DNA of 64,000 bases from positions 62,001 to 126,000 of IMG/VR virus record IMGVR_UViG_3300028920_000029; one strand, 5' to 3'. Origin of the DNA: a virus. The notes beneath the pieces were generated by a model that searched no databases, was not told the DNA's origin, and saw nothing but the letters and a program-made list of their open reading frames with translations. A program made the translations under genes and the position numbers. Below, piece by piece: positions 42,105 to 50,488 of the stretch (position 1 is the first letter of the stretch; each line of letters starts with the position of its first letter).

Positions 42105-42788
42105 CTAGTGCTGCTTAAAGTATACGTTATCGTCTTTGTCGTTCCAGCATGTGAGACAGAGTCTCCCACAATAGTGGTGCTCGCCTCCCACATCCTTGCT
42201 TAACGGGCACATCTTAAAGTCCTTGTCCATGTTACCAGGGACCTTAGGTATCTTCACCGCTGCAGGAGGAGGCACTGGCTGCTCTACCTTAGTCATAACG
42301 TATGTCTTAGGAGTGTTAGGGATCTTTGGCACGTCCAGGTTGGACTCGTCGTAGCTCTGTTTTAGGTTAAGGTTCTTGGGCTTGGCGCTGAAGTCAAACA
42401 TGTGACTCTTAGTAAACGCCAGGAACGTAACTCCAGGGTACTCGGACATGAACTTGAGCGCGGCGTCTACGTAATCCTGCCAAAAGAAGTCCCCGCTTTC
42501 GTGGAACCTCACCTTGTCTACTCCATAGTCCTTGATCAGCGCGTCCATCTCTACGCGCAGCTCTTTCCAGAAGGACTCTGGGTTAGACGTTAGCTCGTTG
42601 TAAATCCTCTGTCTCTTCTCTCTTGCTGACCTGTAGCATATCTCTGCTTTATTTGCGTAGCACAGCTTTGAGCACAGTGGGCTCCTGCCTGGGCACGTAG
42701 TAATAGTAGGCAGGTTAAGGATAGGGATCTTCTTGTCTAACTTCCTGTTGAATCCAAAGCTAAACAACTTCGGTTTGATCTTAGCCAT
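42105..42788 (-). CDS. GP88-like cysteine-rich phage protein
   Basis: 227 residues. CPGRSPLCSKLCYANK followed by ICYRSAREKRQRIYNE, VRFHESGDFFWQDYVDAA and VTFLAFTKS reproduces the pattern of the phage gene-product-88 family. A second cluster at the C-terminus (CPLSK...HYCGRLCLTCW) is ferredoxin- or radical-SAM-accessory-like. The barrel-like HESGDF strand and Cys clusters suggest an iron-sulfur protein; biochemical role not established. A Pro-rich linker lies at about 160-190. Confidence 0.7.
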   Translation of the reverse strand: MAKIKPKLFSFGFNRKLDKKIPILNLPTITTCPGRSPLCSKLCYANKAEICYRSAREKRQRIYNELTSNPESFWKELRVEMDALIKDYGVDKVRFHESGDFFWQDYVDAALKFMSEYPGVTFLAFTKSHMFDFSAKPKNLNLKQSYDESNLDVPKIPNTPKTYVMTKVEQPVPPPAAVKIPKVPGNMDKDFKMCPLSKDVGGEHHYCGRLCLTCWNDKDDNVYFKQH

Positions 42789-42800
42789 GTCTACACCTCC

Positions 42801-43625
42801 TTAGAATTGGTCGTAATACTCATCTCTTTCCACACAGTTCATGTTAGGAACATGATCATTGTACCCCAATAGAGTAAGTTCCTTAGCTTTAATAGGGTTA
42901 AAGATATAGTCTTTTACTTCTACGTACTTTGGATCTACGCCGAATTTAATACCTTTAGTATTCTTAAAGAGCTTAGCTGTTACTGCGCCCAGAGTCTTAT
43001 CATATTTCAGCACCAACTTGTGTGGATTGCGGTCATCCCAAAACTTTGTCTTCTTATCCTTTGCCACAAACAGTCGCAGTTGGTTATCCTCCATGGAATA
43101 ACGGTCTACGATAGCAGAGTCCCGAGATACTACTACTGAGTCGTACGACTGCTTGGCGATCCTGTTCCAAACCGTTACTACGGTAGGAAGCTTAGAGTTA
43201 CTGCCGTTTAGCTTAGGCTTACCGAGTATCCTTCCGTCCTCTGCAGACCCTGCAAGTAAAAGAATGTTATTCTTCTGCGCTTTCTCTCTCTTCTTTGCCA
43301 AGATACTGTTGAGTACCTCAGGCACATCAAGTGACTCCAGGATCTTAGGCGCTTTTGAGATACATCTCTTAAGCTGTTTCTTATCGTGATACGCCTCCAC
43401 AAACTCAGTAAACTTATCCTTATGGGTCGACGCCAGCCAGATGAGCATTCCTGCAGTGGCTTCAGTCGACAACCAACACAGTCTTTCGTTTTTGTTCATC
43501 ATCTTAGCCAGCAGGACAGGGTCAGTGTCGCTGCCCAGCATACCTAAGAAGATTTGGTCAGGGACATAATAATAACCATCACTATCCTTCGTATCCATTA
43601 ACCTTTCTATTGATGATACGCGCAT
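42801..43625 (-). CDS. LGPDTDP-family protein, paralogue 1
   Basis: 274 residues. The N-terminus reads VSSIERLMDTKD and FLGMLGSDTDPVLLAKMM, then helix WLASTHKDKFTEFVEAYHDK. Its middle has WNRIAKQSY, shared with the next gene (WNRIAKKKY), so these two are close paralogues. The C-terminal half is strand-rich. No known family. Together with two more copies it surrounds the MoxR/VWA region. Confidence 0.6.
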   Translation of the reverse strand: MRVSSIERLMDTKDSDGYYYVPDQIFLGMLGSDTDPVLLAKMMNKNERLCWLSTEATAGMLIWLASTHKDKFTEFVEAYHDKKQLKRCISKAPKILESLDVPEVLNSILAKKREKAQKNNILLLAGSAEDGRILGKPKLNGSNSKLPTVVTVWNRIAKQSYDSVVVSRDSAIVDRYSMEDNQLRLFVAKDKKTKFWDDRNPHKLVLKYDKTLGAVTAKLFKNTKGIKFGVDPKYVEVKDYIFNPIKAKELTLLGYNDHVPNMNCVERDEYYDQF

Positions 43626-43627
43626 AA

Positions 43628-44461
43628 CTACACCTCCTTATTCTTATTATACTTATTCTTAAGATGTCTTTTAAGAGAGTCTAAAGTTTTAAACTTGGTA
43701 CTTCCCTTAACTGTGTCACTATTGTTGTAGTACTCAAGTATTACTACCTCTTCACAATCTATGGGAGGTAACGTTACTTTGGAGTCAACTAGTTTACAAC
43801 TCCCATTAGTAGTAGTAGTTATTTGGTGCAGTTTCGCAGATAACTTTTTAGTTGCGGGGTCAAAGTTAAGCTCCAGCGCTCCATTATTAGATGTATTGTA
43901 GAAGTATCTGCCTCCTAATAGTAGCAACTTACCTACTTCAACACCTTTGTATTGGCTAGAAGACTCAACACAATGGAGTGCTTCATCCAGGATTGCTGTA
44001 CCATACTTCTTCTTAGCTATCCTATTCCACGTAGCTTCCATTTTTTTCACAGTATCTATTGTTGAGGTAAACTTTGGAGTACCAAAAGTCATTTTAGCAT
44101 CTGTGGAAGCCGTTAACACCAGTAGATTCATGTGTTTGAAGACCTCTTTCTCTGCCCTGAGTGCTGCGTTCACTGCCTCATTAACTCCAAGCTCCTTAAA
44201 AACCCCTGAACCATAGCGTAAAGTGTTCTTTAGCTGGCGTTTATCAGGGAAAGCAGCTACGTATTCACCGAGTTTATCCTTGTGATTCAATGCTACCCAC
44301 AGTAAACTGGCAGAAAGTACCTCAGTTTTCAGCCACTTCCTTTCCGATAGCATAGATGCAAGGGCTAGTGGGTCAGTATCTGGTCCAAGCATCGACAAAA
44401 TGAACGACTCGTAACCCAATTCCTTACTGTTCATTACCTTTTCAATCGATGAAGCGTACAT
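43628..44461 (-). CDS. LGPDTDP-family protein, paralogue 2
   Basis: 277 residues: ASSIEKVMNSKE, FILSMLGPDTDPLALASML, WVALNHKDKLGEYVAAFPDK, WNRIAKKKYGTAIL. Tandem with paralogue 1, separated by 2 bp. The N-terminal 110 residues look like a helical repeat bundle and the rest a beta domain. A terminal KTLDSLKRHLKNKY helix resembles the second helix of the small-protein module. Function unknown. Confidence 0.6.
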   Translation of the reverse strand: MYASSIEKVMNSKELGYESFILSMLGPDTDPLALASMLSERKWLKTEVLSASLLWVALNHKDKLGEYVAAFPDKRQLKNTLRYGSGVFKELGVNEAVNAALRAEKEVFKHMNLLVLTASTDAKMTFGTPKFTSTIDTVKKMEATWNRIAKKKYGTAILDEALHCVESSSQYKGVEVGKLLLLGGRYFYNTSNNGALELNFDPATKKLSAKLHQITTTTNGSCKLVDSKVTLPPIDCEEVVILEYYNNSDTVKGSTKFKTLDSLKRHLKNKYNKNKEV

Positions 44462-44472
44462 ATCACACCTCC

Positions 44473-45066
44473 TTATTTAAAGTTATAGTCTACAGTTACA
44501 TCAACGTAGAAAGTATACTTCTTTTTATCTTTGTTGTTAATTATCATCTTTACTTCCCGCTCTGTTAATCCTCTGGAGTGCCAATTAAATGAGGCTCTCT
44601 CACCATTCTCACGTTTAACCTCACCATTGATACTCACAATAGGCTTAGTTACTGGTACTGTACCGTCATCATCATCTTCTCCATCGAACTCTTCGTTAAT
44701 TTTTGCAAGGGTATCAAAGACTTTAACAATAGTAGACGCCCCATACTTCCACAAATCAAGCTTTAAGTGGTAGTAAGAGAGGTCAAAGTCCTTTTCTGCG
44801 CATTCAAAGTATCTAAACACAGGATTGTCCTCCAAAAACATCTCAAAATTCAGTTTACCGATTAGATTTTCGAGGTTTTCCACGTCTGTAGAATTATTCA
44901 TACCTGCCAAACCTCTCTCTTTTACCTCATTTAACAGCTGAAGATGAAGTTTTCTGGAGGTAACTGGTATCTTATTGGAGTTCCAGTTATGTATTTGTGT
45001 ATCTTTTACAGGAATTTCGTACTTTTCTTCACCATTTTCCTTAACAACTATAGAAAATCCCATCAT
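44473..45066 (-). CDS. predicted ferredoxin-like-fold protein of the recurrent small-protein group
   Basis: 197 residues. Strand (YHLKLDLWKYG), helix starting ASTIVKVFDTLAKI, strand (PIVSINGEVK), strand (ASFNWHSR), helix LTEREVKMIINNKD and strand (YTFYVDVTVDYNF). The layout and the T-x-x-E-helix end agree with the other group members. A separate N-terminal region (about 90 residues) precedes it. The ATG overlaps the previous stop. Confidence 0.5.
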   Translation of the reverse strand: MMGFSIVVKENGEEKYEIPVKDTQIHNWNSNKIPVTSRKLHLQLLNEVKERGLAGMNNSTDVENLENLIGKLNFEMFLEDNPVFRYFECAEKDFDLSYYHLKLDLWKYGASTIVKVFDTLAKINEEFDGEDDDDGTVPVTKPIVSINGEVKRENGERASFNWHSRGLTEREVKMIINNKDKKKYTFYVDVTVDYNFK

Positions 45067-45254
45067 TTTTCCTCCTTTATAGCTAAAAATCCCCTGACTT
45101 TACTCTTACCTTTCTTAATTCCACCTCTTTTCATAGCTATTTTCATGGCTTCAGCGGCATTTTTAGCATAGATTATATGCTTTTGCTCGTCATATCTGCC
45201 TGCTCCCACGTGTCCTGCGGGTAAAAGGCATACAAATTTCTTTAGTTTCTGCAT
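45063..45254 (-). CDS. unknown 63-residue basic protein
   Basis: ATG behind GGAGCATATC. Strand (KFVCLLPAG), strand (KHIIYAKN), helix AAEAMKIAMKRGG and a basic end strand (KVRGFLAI). A small alpha/beta domain resembling the end of the 73-residue protein at 40.0 kb. A structured intergenic element precedes it. Confidence 0.5.
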   Translation of the reverse strand: MQKLKKFVCLLPAGHVGAGRYDEQKHIIYAKNAAEAMKIAMKRGGIKKGKSKVRGFLAIKEEK

Positions 45255-45283
45255 GATATGCTCCGTCCACAACGCGTTTCCCT

Positions 45284-45356
45284 GGAACTCCTGATGTGTA
45301 AGGGCAGTACCGTTCCACGATACGGCACCACCCTTACAACTATACCCTGGAATTCC
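45284..45356 (-). ncRNA. 73-nt structured element, tRNA-sized but not a canonical tRNA
   Basis: On the minus strand GGAATTC at the 5' end pairs with GAGTTCC at the 3' end. Inside, GTAAGGG pairs with CCCTTAC and GTGCCGT with ACGGTAC (one G-U) across a symmetric TG/TG internal loop, leaving an 8-nt apical loop. There is no GTTCRA loop, D-arm or normal anticodon arm. No U-run follows. Possibly a regulatory leader or small RNA. Confidence 0.45.
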
Positions 45357-45361
45357 CGCGA

Positions 45362-45670
45362 TTACTTATCGGAAACGACCCTGTACTGCTCGCCGCGGAC
45401 TTTCATTGACACCAATCCCTCTGTTGATATCATTCGGAACGCTTTCTTTTGCATATCGTACACCGTAATAAGCCCATGGTCCTCTGGATTGTACGGCATA
45501 CCAGTTCCGTTGACACCTTTCTTCACTCCCTTACGGCAAATCATCCTGCGGAATGGCCTGTTGCCATGCTCATCTTCAGTCCTCTTCCTGAAGATAGCCT
45601 TAAAAACTGTACCCTCCGCTGCCTCGATAATCTTCTTAGCATCCTCGTGTGTTACAACCTTGCTAATCAT
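45362..45670 (-). CDS. SH3 beta-barrel fold-containing phage protein
   Basis: 102 residues. FRRMICRKGVKKGVNGTG, then MPYNPEDHGLITVYDMQKKA, FRMIS and a strand EQYRVVSDK. The order C-x-x-GVKKG, Y-x-P, GL-x-x-V-x-D, YR-x-x agrees with a small SH3-barrel protein seen in many large phages; exact role unknown. Good SD GGAGGTGGTAAT. Confidence 0.65.
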   Translation of the reverse strand: MISKVVTHEDAKKIIEAAEGTVFKAIFRKRTEDEHGNRPFRRMICRKGVKKGVNGTGMPYNPEDHGLITVYDMQKKAFRMISTEGLVSMKVRGEQYRVVSDK

Positions 45671-45695
45671 ATTACCACCTCCTTAAGTTTTAGTC

Positions 45696-46646
45696 CTAAC
45701 CCAAGAGTACCTTGAGTTCAGGGTCCTGCGATACGTCACATAGCTTAGTAACTACCTTGTCTAACTTGTATTCCTTAGCTTTATCCATAACAAACGCTTT
45801 GGCTGCGGCGACTACTATGTTCTTAGCCGACTCAGGCATATCATAGAACTGCCACCTATTGCTTCCTGGAGCGGGTGTTAGTGGTGAATATCTATAATCC
45901 TCTACCCTAAAGGTTGTTTCTACTTCTTTATTCCCATTTATAGGAGTCATAAGCAGTTCTAAATCTACTTTGCAGCCTCCAACTTTGTCTATCCACTCTC
46001 TTTCTGTTGCGGTCATCCTCTTTTTAAGATACTTTTTGAGCTGAGACTTAGTAACCGTCAGAGTATAAACGTGGTTTATATAGGTACTAAGCTTATCGTC
46101 GTTGATATACCATACAGTATCAGAGATTCGTATGTTACGTATAGTATGTGACATATGTGACAGGTATCTTTTGTAATTTAATCTTATGGATTCGTCACGT
46201 TTAGCTGACTCAATATGGTTTAACTCTTTCACTATAGCAGAGAACGTTCCTTGTTGGAGGTTAACAACAAACACTTTTCCGTCTGCGTTAAACCTCCTGA
46301 CTATCGTAGGCTTAATGTCGTTGTCCACCTTACTTGTAAGTATCTTAGAACCTTTTTCTGCAATAAAATCTGAGGCGTTCTCCACGCTCCACTTTAGCCC
46401 GTCAATAACATTGAGGTCTTCCACACCCTCCAAAACTTCCTGCACCTTATCCTCGTGGTTCACTAGGATATATTTGAAGACTGCCTGAAGAACATCATCT
46501 CTTCCAACTTCCTCACCATTGTAGTCCTTAAGGATAGCCTGGAAAAGAACTACTGGGTCAGTAGTTGGTCCCATAACACAGAGTAAATCGGTAGTAGATG
46601 ATATGGTTCCTTTCTCTATCATTCTAACTAGGGTACTTGAGTGCAT
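45696..46646 (-). CDS. LGPDTDP-family protein, paralogue 3
   Basis: 316 residues from the ATG behind GAGGTGATTTTA. HSSTLVRMIEKG and LLCVMGPTTDPVVLFQAIL, then YILVNHEDKVQEVLEGVEDL match the N-terminal domain of the other copies. The C-terminal two thirds are divergent, with strand (VYTLTV) and helix (TKSQLKKYLKKRM) segments. The leader is the same as that of the preceding gene. Function unknown. Confidence 0.6.
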   Translation of the reverse strand: MHSSTLVRMIEKGTISSTTDLLCVMGPTTDPVVLFQAILKDYNGEEVGRDDVLQAVFKYILVNHEDKVQEVLEGVEDLNVIDGLKWSVENASDFIAEKGSKILTSKVDNDIKPTIVRRFNADGKVFVVNLQQGTFSAIVKELNHIESAKRDESIRLNYKRYLSHMSHTIRNIRISDTVWYINDDKLSTYINHVYTLTVTKSQLKKYLKKRMTATEREWIDKVGGCKVDLELLMTPINGNKEVETTFRVEDYRYSPLTPAPGSNRWQFYDMPESAKNIVVAAAKAFVMDKAKEYKLDKVVTKLCDVSQDPELKVLLG

Positions 46647-46651
46647 TAAAA

Positions 46652-46876
46652 TCACCTCCTCTTTTTCTTTTTACTATAGATACTTACTAGTTTGTTAAGT
46701 GCTTTATCATCCTTAGCTAACTTCCTGCACCATCGTCTAACGTTAGCTCTAACTAATTCTTCAGGCCATAGCTTATCTGGTAGTAGCTCACCTACTGTAA
46801 TCTGCTTTCGCTTCACCCCACATTTAATACACTTAAAGTAGTGGGCACTGTAAGGATAGAACTTATGTTCACACAT
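46652..46876 (-). CDS. zinc-binding basic microprotein
   Basis: 74 residues from the ATG behind GGAGGTGATTTTA. MCEHKFYPYSAHYFKCIKCG supplies a Cys/His then CxxC site, followed by a helical, strongly basic region ending KKKKRR. Likely nucleic-acid binding. The ORF extended upstream has no site and crosses hairpins. Confidence 0.6.
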   Translation of the reverse strand: MCEHKFYPYSAHYFKCIKCGVKRKQITVGELLPDKLWPEELVRANVRRWCRKLAKDDKALNKLVSIYSKKKKRR

Positions 46877-46890
46877 TAAAATCACCTCCG

Positions 46891-46986
46891 TTTTATGTAG
46901 TGGAACAACAACGCAGTTATAAAACCTCACGTATGGGGACTTGAAAACCCCCTCATCTGTGGTCTTGTTTCAACAAGCGAAACAAC
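46891..46986 (-). other. three consecutive hairpins in an intergenic gap
   Basis: The 113-bp gap contains TTGTTTC/GAAACAA (46966-46986, 7-nt loop), GGGG/CCCC (46936-46952) and GTTTTAT/ATAAAAC (46891-46926). Minus-strand transcripts would pass them in that order before the SD of the 74-residue gene. No clear U-tract; a tRNA was considered and rejected. Confidence 0.4.
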
Positions 46987-46989
46987 TAC

Positions 46990-47211
46990 TCAAACTCCAT
47001 CGTCCTCCCCTTTCTTCCACTTACTAAGCAACTCGTAGATATCATTGTAGGCTTTCAGCTTACCTTGCAGCACCTCGTCTGACGGATTGTTCTTGATGCG
47101 TTCTTCAGTTCTTTTTACCCAGTGTTCTGTCAGACGAAACAAGTCATCAATACAGGCATAAGATTTGTTTCCATCGAAGATTGCTTCAACGTCAATGTGT
47201 TTGTCACTCAT
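46990..47211 (-). CDS. unknown 73-residue helical protein
   Basis: Acidic start (HIDVEAIFDGNKS) then a long helix pair (HWVKRTEERIKN, KLKAYNDIYELLSKW). SD AAGGAGGTGGGAAG. It overlaps the upstream gene by 8 bp. Its helical-hairpin character would suit a small partner or chaperone, which is a guess. Confidence 0.55.
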   Translation of the reverse strand: MSDKHIDVEAIFDGNKSYACIDDLFRLTEHWVKRTEERIKNNPSDEVLQGKLKAYNDIYELLSKWKKGEDDGV

Positions 47212-47704
47212 CTTCCCACCTCCTTACTTTGTTCCTAGTAAATCTAGATGGCTTCGATGTATTGTAGAAACTTACATCATACGGGTTAGCATTAAGTAGC
47301 AGCTGGTACCTTAAGGTAACTGAATGTATACCCTCGATGTTAACACAATCTGCTGCGTCATCAAACTGGTCCGCTGGATATCCTATTTCACCATTGACGT
47401 AAAAAGGATGTGGCGGCAGGTCTACTATGACATCCACCTCCTTCCCGTCTGCTAGAGGAACAGCAATCAAGTGAGCCTCGATAGCAGTATGTTTCTTCAT
47501 CAAGGCGTGAAAGGTTTTACCTAGTAAGTCAGATGGACTAAAGGTAACTGAGATTCCTACCCCAGTGTTGGTTGTGATGCAGGACTCAACGTCTATGTCT
47601 AACTTACACGACTTAGGTATCCTTAGGATGTTATCTTTGATGTGCTCCCAGGTTTCCTCAAGTATGTAAATCTCGTTTACGTTAAATCTACGAGCGTGGT
47701 TCAT
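47204..47704 (-). CDS. unknown 166-residue protein with strand-helix module
   Basis: Strand (GVGISVTFSPSD), helix LLGKTFHALMKKHT, strand (AHLIAVPLADG, EVDVIVDLP) and a later strand (HSVTLRYQLLL). It partly fits the recurrent group, with an insertion in place of the second helix. It overlaps the start of the next LGPDTDP gene's end by 17 bp. Function unknown. Confidence 0.5.
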   Translation of the reverse strand: MNHARRFNVNEIYILEETWEHIKDNILRIPKSCKLDIDVESCITTNTGVGISVTFSPSDLLGKTFHALMKKHTAIEAHLIAVPLADGKEVDVIVDLPPHPFYVNGEIGYPADQFDDAADCVNIEGIHSVTLRYQLLLNANPYDVSFYNTSKPSRFTRNKVRRWEDE

Positions 47705-48722
47705 CAGATGTCACCTCCTCCTTTTTATTTCCTTTAAGTAACTCGTACAGCTCAGTAGAAGTTAGCTCTTTTATCTCTATTTTATCCTGGAAAGCTCCTG
47801 CCAGTTTCTGAGTTACCTTAGCTTCCACTGCCTCCTTAATTCGTTCACCGAACACAGAGCGCACCTCACCCTTAGTGGTGCACTTGGTATAGGATTCGAA
47901 GTTAGTATTTGTTTTGTATCTCTTTGTTATTCTTCCTTCGTTAGTCAGGATAAACTCTACCATACAGTTTATAGTTTCTATCCTAGCTAGTTTCTTTTTT
48001 GTCTTGTATCCCTTTAGATGATAAGGAAAAAGATCTTTGATGTCTTCCATCTTAAGATTAAAACTCAGTCTCGGAAGCTCATACTCTTCAACATGAAAAC
48101 CCTCCTCAACCAACAAACTCTTTATGGGCTGAAACATAAATGAATCTGAGATGTCATCAGTTACCTCTACCCTTTCACAGCTATAGCCACCTGTATCTGG
48201 CTCACCAAAAGGTTTAACTAACGATACAACACCGCCATTTGGGTACGTAAGGTATGAGTTTCTTACCCTAGCATTAAACTGAAGTATTGAGTTGTCGTTC
48301 GTCTTAAGTAACTCTCTCATGCGGCCTATCAAACGGCTTGATATCAAATGTATCCCATCTCCGAGTGCTTCCTTAAGGTTAGGAGTAAGTTCTTCGATCC
48401 TTTCTTTGAACCTTTCGCAAACCTTTTTAGAAATGTAAGTGTCATCATCTTTGACCATTGAGTATAACTCAGACAGCTGAGTGATACTTGTGATCTTTTG
48501 AGTTAGCACTTCGAACATGTCTGACTGGTAAACAACCGAGTACTTTAGCATTGCTGAAACAAAGTGTGTGGCACCACTAGGTTTTGAGGTTCCAACCTCA
48601 GGATTAACTAGGTAGTCATACAGCATCTCTAAGTCTGTATCAGGTCCCAGTAGCAAGACAAAGTCGACAAGACTTAACGCCTTATCTGTCTCAAAGAACC
48701 TGACAATACTAGACGTCTTCAT
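47688..48722 (-). CDS. LGPDTDP-family protein, paralogue 4
   Basis: 344 residues: TSSIVRFFETDK and FVLLLGPDTDLEMLYDYLV at the N-terminus, then helical YSVVYQSDMFEVLTQKI. The C-terminal region contains strands (INCMVEFILTNEG), a helix (GEVRSVFGERIKEA) and a charged tail. The most divergent of the four copies. It lies next to the VWA gene cluster. Confidence 0.6.
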   Translation of the reverse strand: MKTSSIVRFFETDKALSLVDFVLLLGPDTDLEMLYDYLVNPEVGTSKPSGATHFVSAMLKYSVVYQSDMFEVLTQKITSITQLSELYSMVKDDDTYISKKVCERFKERIEELTPNLKEALGDGIHLISSRLIGRMRELLKTNDNSILQFNARVRNSYLTYPNGGVVSLVKPFGEPDTGGYSCERVEVTDDISDSFMFQPIKSLLVEEGFHVEEYELPRLSFNLKMEDIKDLFPYHLKGYKTKKKLARIETINCMVEFILTNEGRITKRYKTNTNFESYTKCTTKGEVRSVFGERIKEAVEAKVTQKLAGAFQDKIEIKELTSTELYELLKGNKKEEVTSDEPRS

Positions 48723-48728
48723 CTAACA

Positions 48729-48902
48729 TCACCTCCATGTCAGTATTTTGTATGTGGTTTTTGAATCCTTGATTGCATCACCTCTAAACTCACCTCGGGT
48801 ATCGATGATGGCGAACTTGGTAGAGTTAAACAAGCTGCCCTGAATAAATAAACCCTGAGCTTTCAGCTGCTTAACGTTGTAGCTGTTACCTATGACTATC
48901 AT
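48729..48902 (-). CDS. 57-residue microprotein
   Basis: ORF behind AAGGAGGTGCAGT, overlapping the preceding stop by 4 bp (ATGA). MIVIGNSYNVKQLKAQGLFI suggests a short strand and helix, followed by KFAIIDTRGEFRGD. Its stop TGG AGG TGA provides the SD of paralogue 4. No family recognised. Confidence 0.55.
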   Translation of the reverse strand: MIVIGNSYNVKQLKAQGLFIQGSLFNSTKFAIIDTRGEFRGDAIKDSKTTYKILTWR

Positions 48903-49222
48903 ACTGCACCTCCTTCCTCAAACTTTACTGCCTCAACAGTTCCGTGCTTGTCGTGGATTACTGAGTAAAGACTGTCATAGTCGTAGAGATACTCAATGTA
49001 TACACAATCCTCTTTCTTAAACATGTCAAGGATTTGTTCTGCCACTTTCTTAAGCAGCGTCCTGGAGTATGCTGTTGGAATGTGTATGGATACTGAGTAG
49101 TCTGCAGTGACTGTACAACTTTCAGTGCTGTAGTCAATAGCAATGTCGTCAGTTTTAACCTTAATGAGTGGAGCGATGGCGTCTTTCAACACCACCTGCT
49201 CCGAGTGAGAATGTCTAGTCAT
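48899..49222 (-). CDS. small protein with strand-helix-strand module, coupled to VWA gene
   Basis: 107 residues from the ATG behind GGAGGAGTGGTAACA. Strand (DIAIDYSTES), strand (DYSVSIHIPTA), helix YSRTLLKKVAEQILDMF, strand (CVYIEYLYD) and an acidic end. It fits the first half of the recurrent fold. It overlaps the VWA gene's 3' end by 8 bp, so it could be co-translated with the VWA protein. Confidence 0.5.
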   Translation of the reverse strand: MTRHSHSEQVVLKDAIAPLIKVKTDDIAIDYSTESCTVTADYSVSIHIPTAYSRTLLKKVAEQILDMFKKEDCVYIEYLYDYDSLYSVIHDKHGTVEAVKFEEGGAV

Positions 49223-50474
49223 TGTTACCACTCCTCCCTTCGATGTCGGAAGAGATGTTAATGTTGATGTACGGATTGACTGCTCCTTTGTAGTGCACCT
49301 CTTCGTTGGTAGTCATGATAACCGTACGGCTTCTAACTGGTCCAACTTCCAATGGAGGTATCTCACCATCAGTTAAGACTACAAAGTTACATCTCGCTCC
49401 GATAGTTTCTTTCTCGTGCTCTGCGAACTTAGCCATTGCTGGGTTCAAATCTGTACCACCCCAGCCTGGGATAGTCTTTGGTATTGAGTCACCTTTAGAC
49501 AGCGTATGTGTAATTCCTGTATCGAAGAAGTACACTTTCTCTATCTCAGGCAACGCCAGAAGATACCCTGCAAAGTCCTCGATGTAATCAAAGCATGAAC
49601 CAGATACATCAACAGCGGCCCACACTTTAATCTTCTCGCTTCTTTTCCTTGGGAATATACAACCAGGAATATGTATCCTCCTGTGCCCTCGGGAAAAGTC
49701 TGGCTTATCTCTGTGGATAATCTTATCCAGTATCTGTTCGAACGGAAAGGACTTCTTAACTACTTTCATTAAGTCCTGAACAAACCCTCCAGCCTTAGAA
49801 CCGTACGCTCCATTCTTAGCAGCTCTTACGATGTCATTGATATGCTCCTTAACATCGTCATCCAGTTCATCAGCATTAAAGTGAGGGTCATGCTCGTCTA
49901 TCCTGTCTCCGTCCAAAGCTACAATTAGAGACCCTTTATCTTTCTCTTCCTGTTCCTTAAGAAGTAATGAGTATACTTCCTCAGAAGTTATCTCGTTTTC
50001 CTGCATACCCATCTCGTTGAGGTCAATTAACTTCTCTTCCTCAAGCTTCTGTAAGGACAGTCCAATCTCGTGTCCGTCTTCAGCTTTAGGCATACTAACA
50101 TAGCTCCCGTAACTTCTGTTGATAAGAGAATTGAGTACGGAATCTGTAGCAACATTCCATACTTTGCGGTCCTCTATTCTCTTACACCTTATCAGATGTC
50201 CCAACAGAATGTGAGCTCCCTCATGCATCAGGATATACATCTGTTCCTTGATGGGAAACTCATTGAGATACTTAATGTTAACATGAAGTAAGAGCTTCTT
50301 GTTCCTGTCAAGACTGACTGCTGCCAGTCCTGCCGTTCCAGATATGTCCCTTACTGGCATCAGTAAGAACATGTCCAGGAAGAACCTGAGCTCAGGCTGC
50401 GTAGCGAACTGCTCGAAAGGCAACTGCGATCTGAGTTTATCAGACCCAGTAACTACGTCTTTAAATCCTGCCAT
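49215..50474 (-). CDS. VWA protein with N-terminal metallopeptidase-like domain (DUF2201/VWA-like)
   Basis: 419 residues. HEGAHILLGH at 84-93 is an HExxH zinc motif as in the DUF2201 N-terminal domain. From about 285 a VWA domain starts with a full MIDAS: DVSGS, then GGTD and LTDGE. An acidic linker (about 140-215) separates them. In bacteria such proteins partner a MoxR AAA+ ATPase, and one is encoded two genes upstream in the same operon. It probably forms a metal-dependent adaptor for that ATPase. Confidence 0.85.
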   Translation of the reverse strand: MAGFKDVVTGSDKLRSQLPFEQFATQPELRFFLDMFLLMPVRDISGTAGLAAVSLDRNKKLLLHVNIKYLNEFPIKEQMYILMHEGAHILLGHLIRCKRIEDRKVWNVATDSVLNSLINRSYGSYVSMPKAEDGHEIGLSLQKLEEEKLIDLNEMGMQENEITSEEVYSLLLKEQEEKDKGSLIVALDGDRIDEHDPHFNADELDDDVKEHINDIVRAAKNGAYGSKAGGFVQDLMKVVKKSFPFEQILDKIIHRDKPDFSRGHRRIHIPGCIFPRKRSEKIKVWAAVDVSGSCFDYIEDFAGYLLALPEIEKVYFFDTGITHTLSKGDSIPKTIPGWGGTDLNPAMAKFAEHEKETIGARCNFVVLTDGEIPPLEVGPVRSRTVIMTTNEEVHYKGAVNPYININISSDIEGRSGNND

Positions 50475-50488
50475 AAAACCTCACCTCC

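Noticed and set aside
45284-45356. tRNA gene
   Set aside because: Length and a 7-bp closing stem fit, but there is no GTTCRA T-loop, no D-arm and the central stem is 14 bp, not an anticodon arm.
46910-46986. tRNA-Ser-like folding on the plus strand
   Set aside because: A possible TGA anticodon loop exists, but no acceptor or T-arm can be formed around it.
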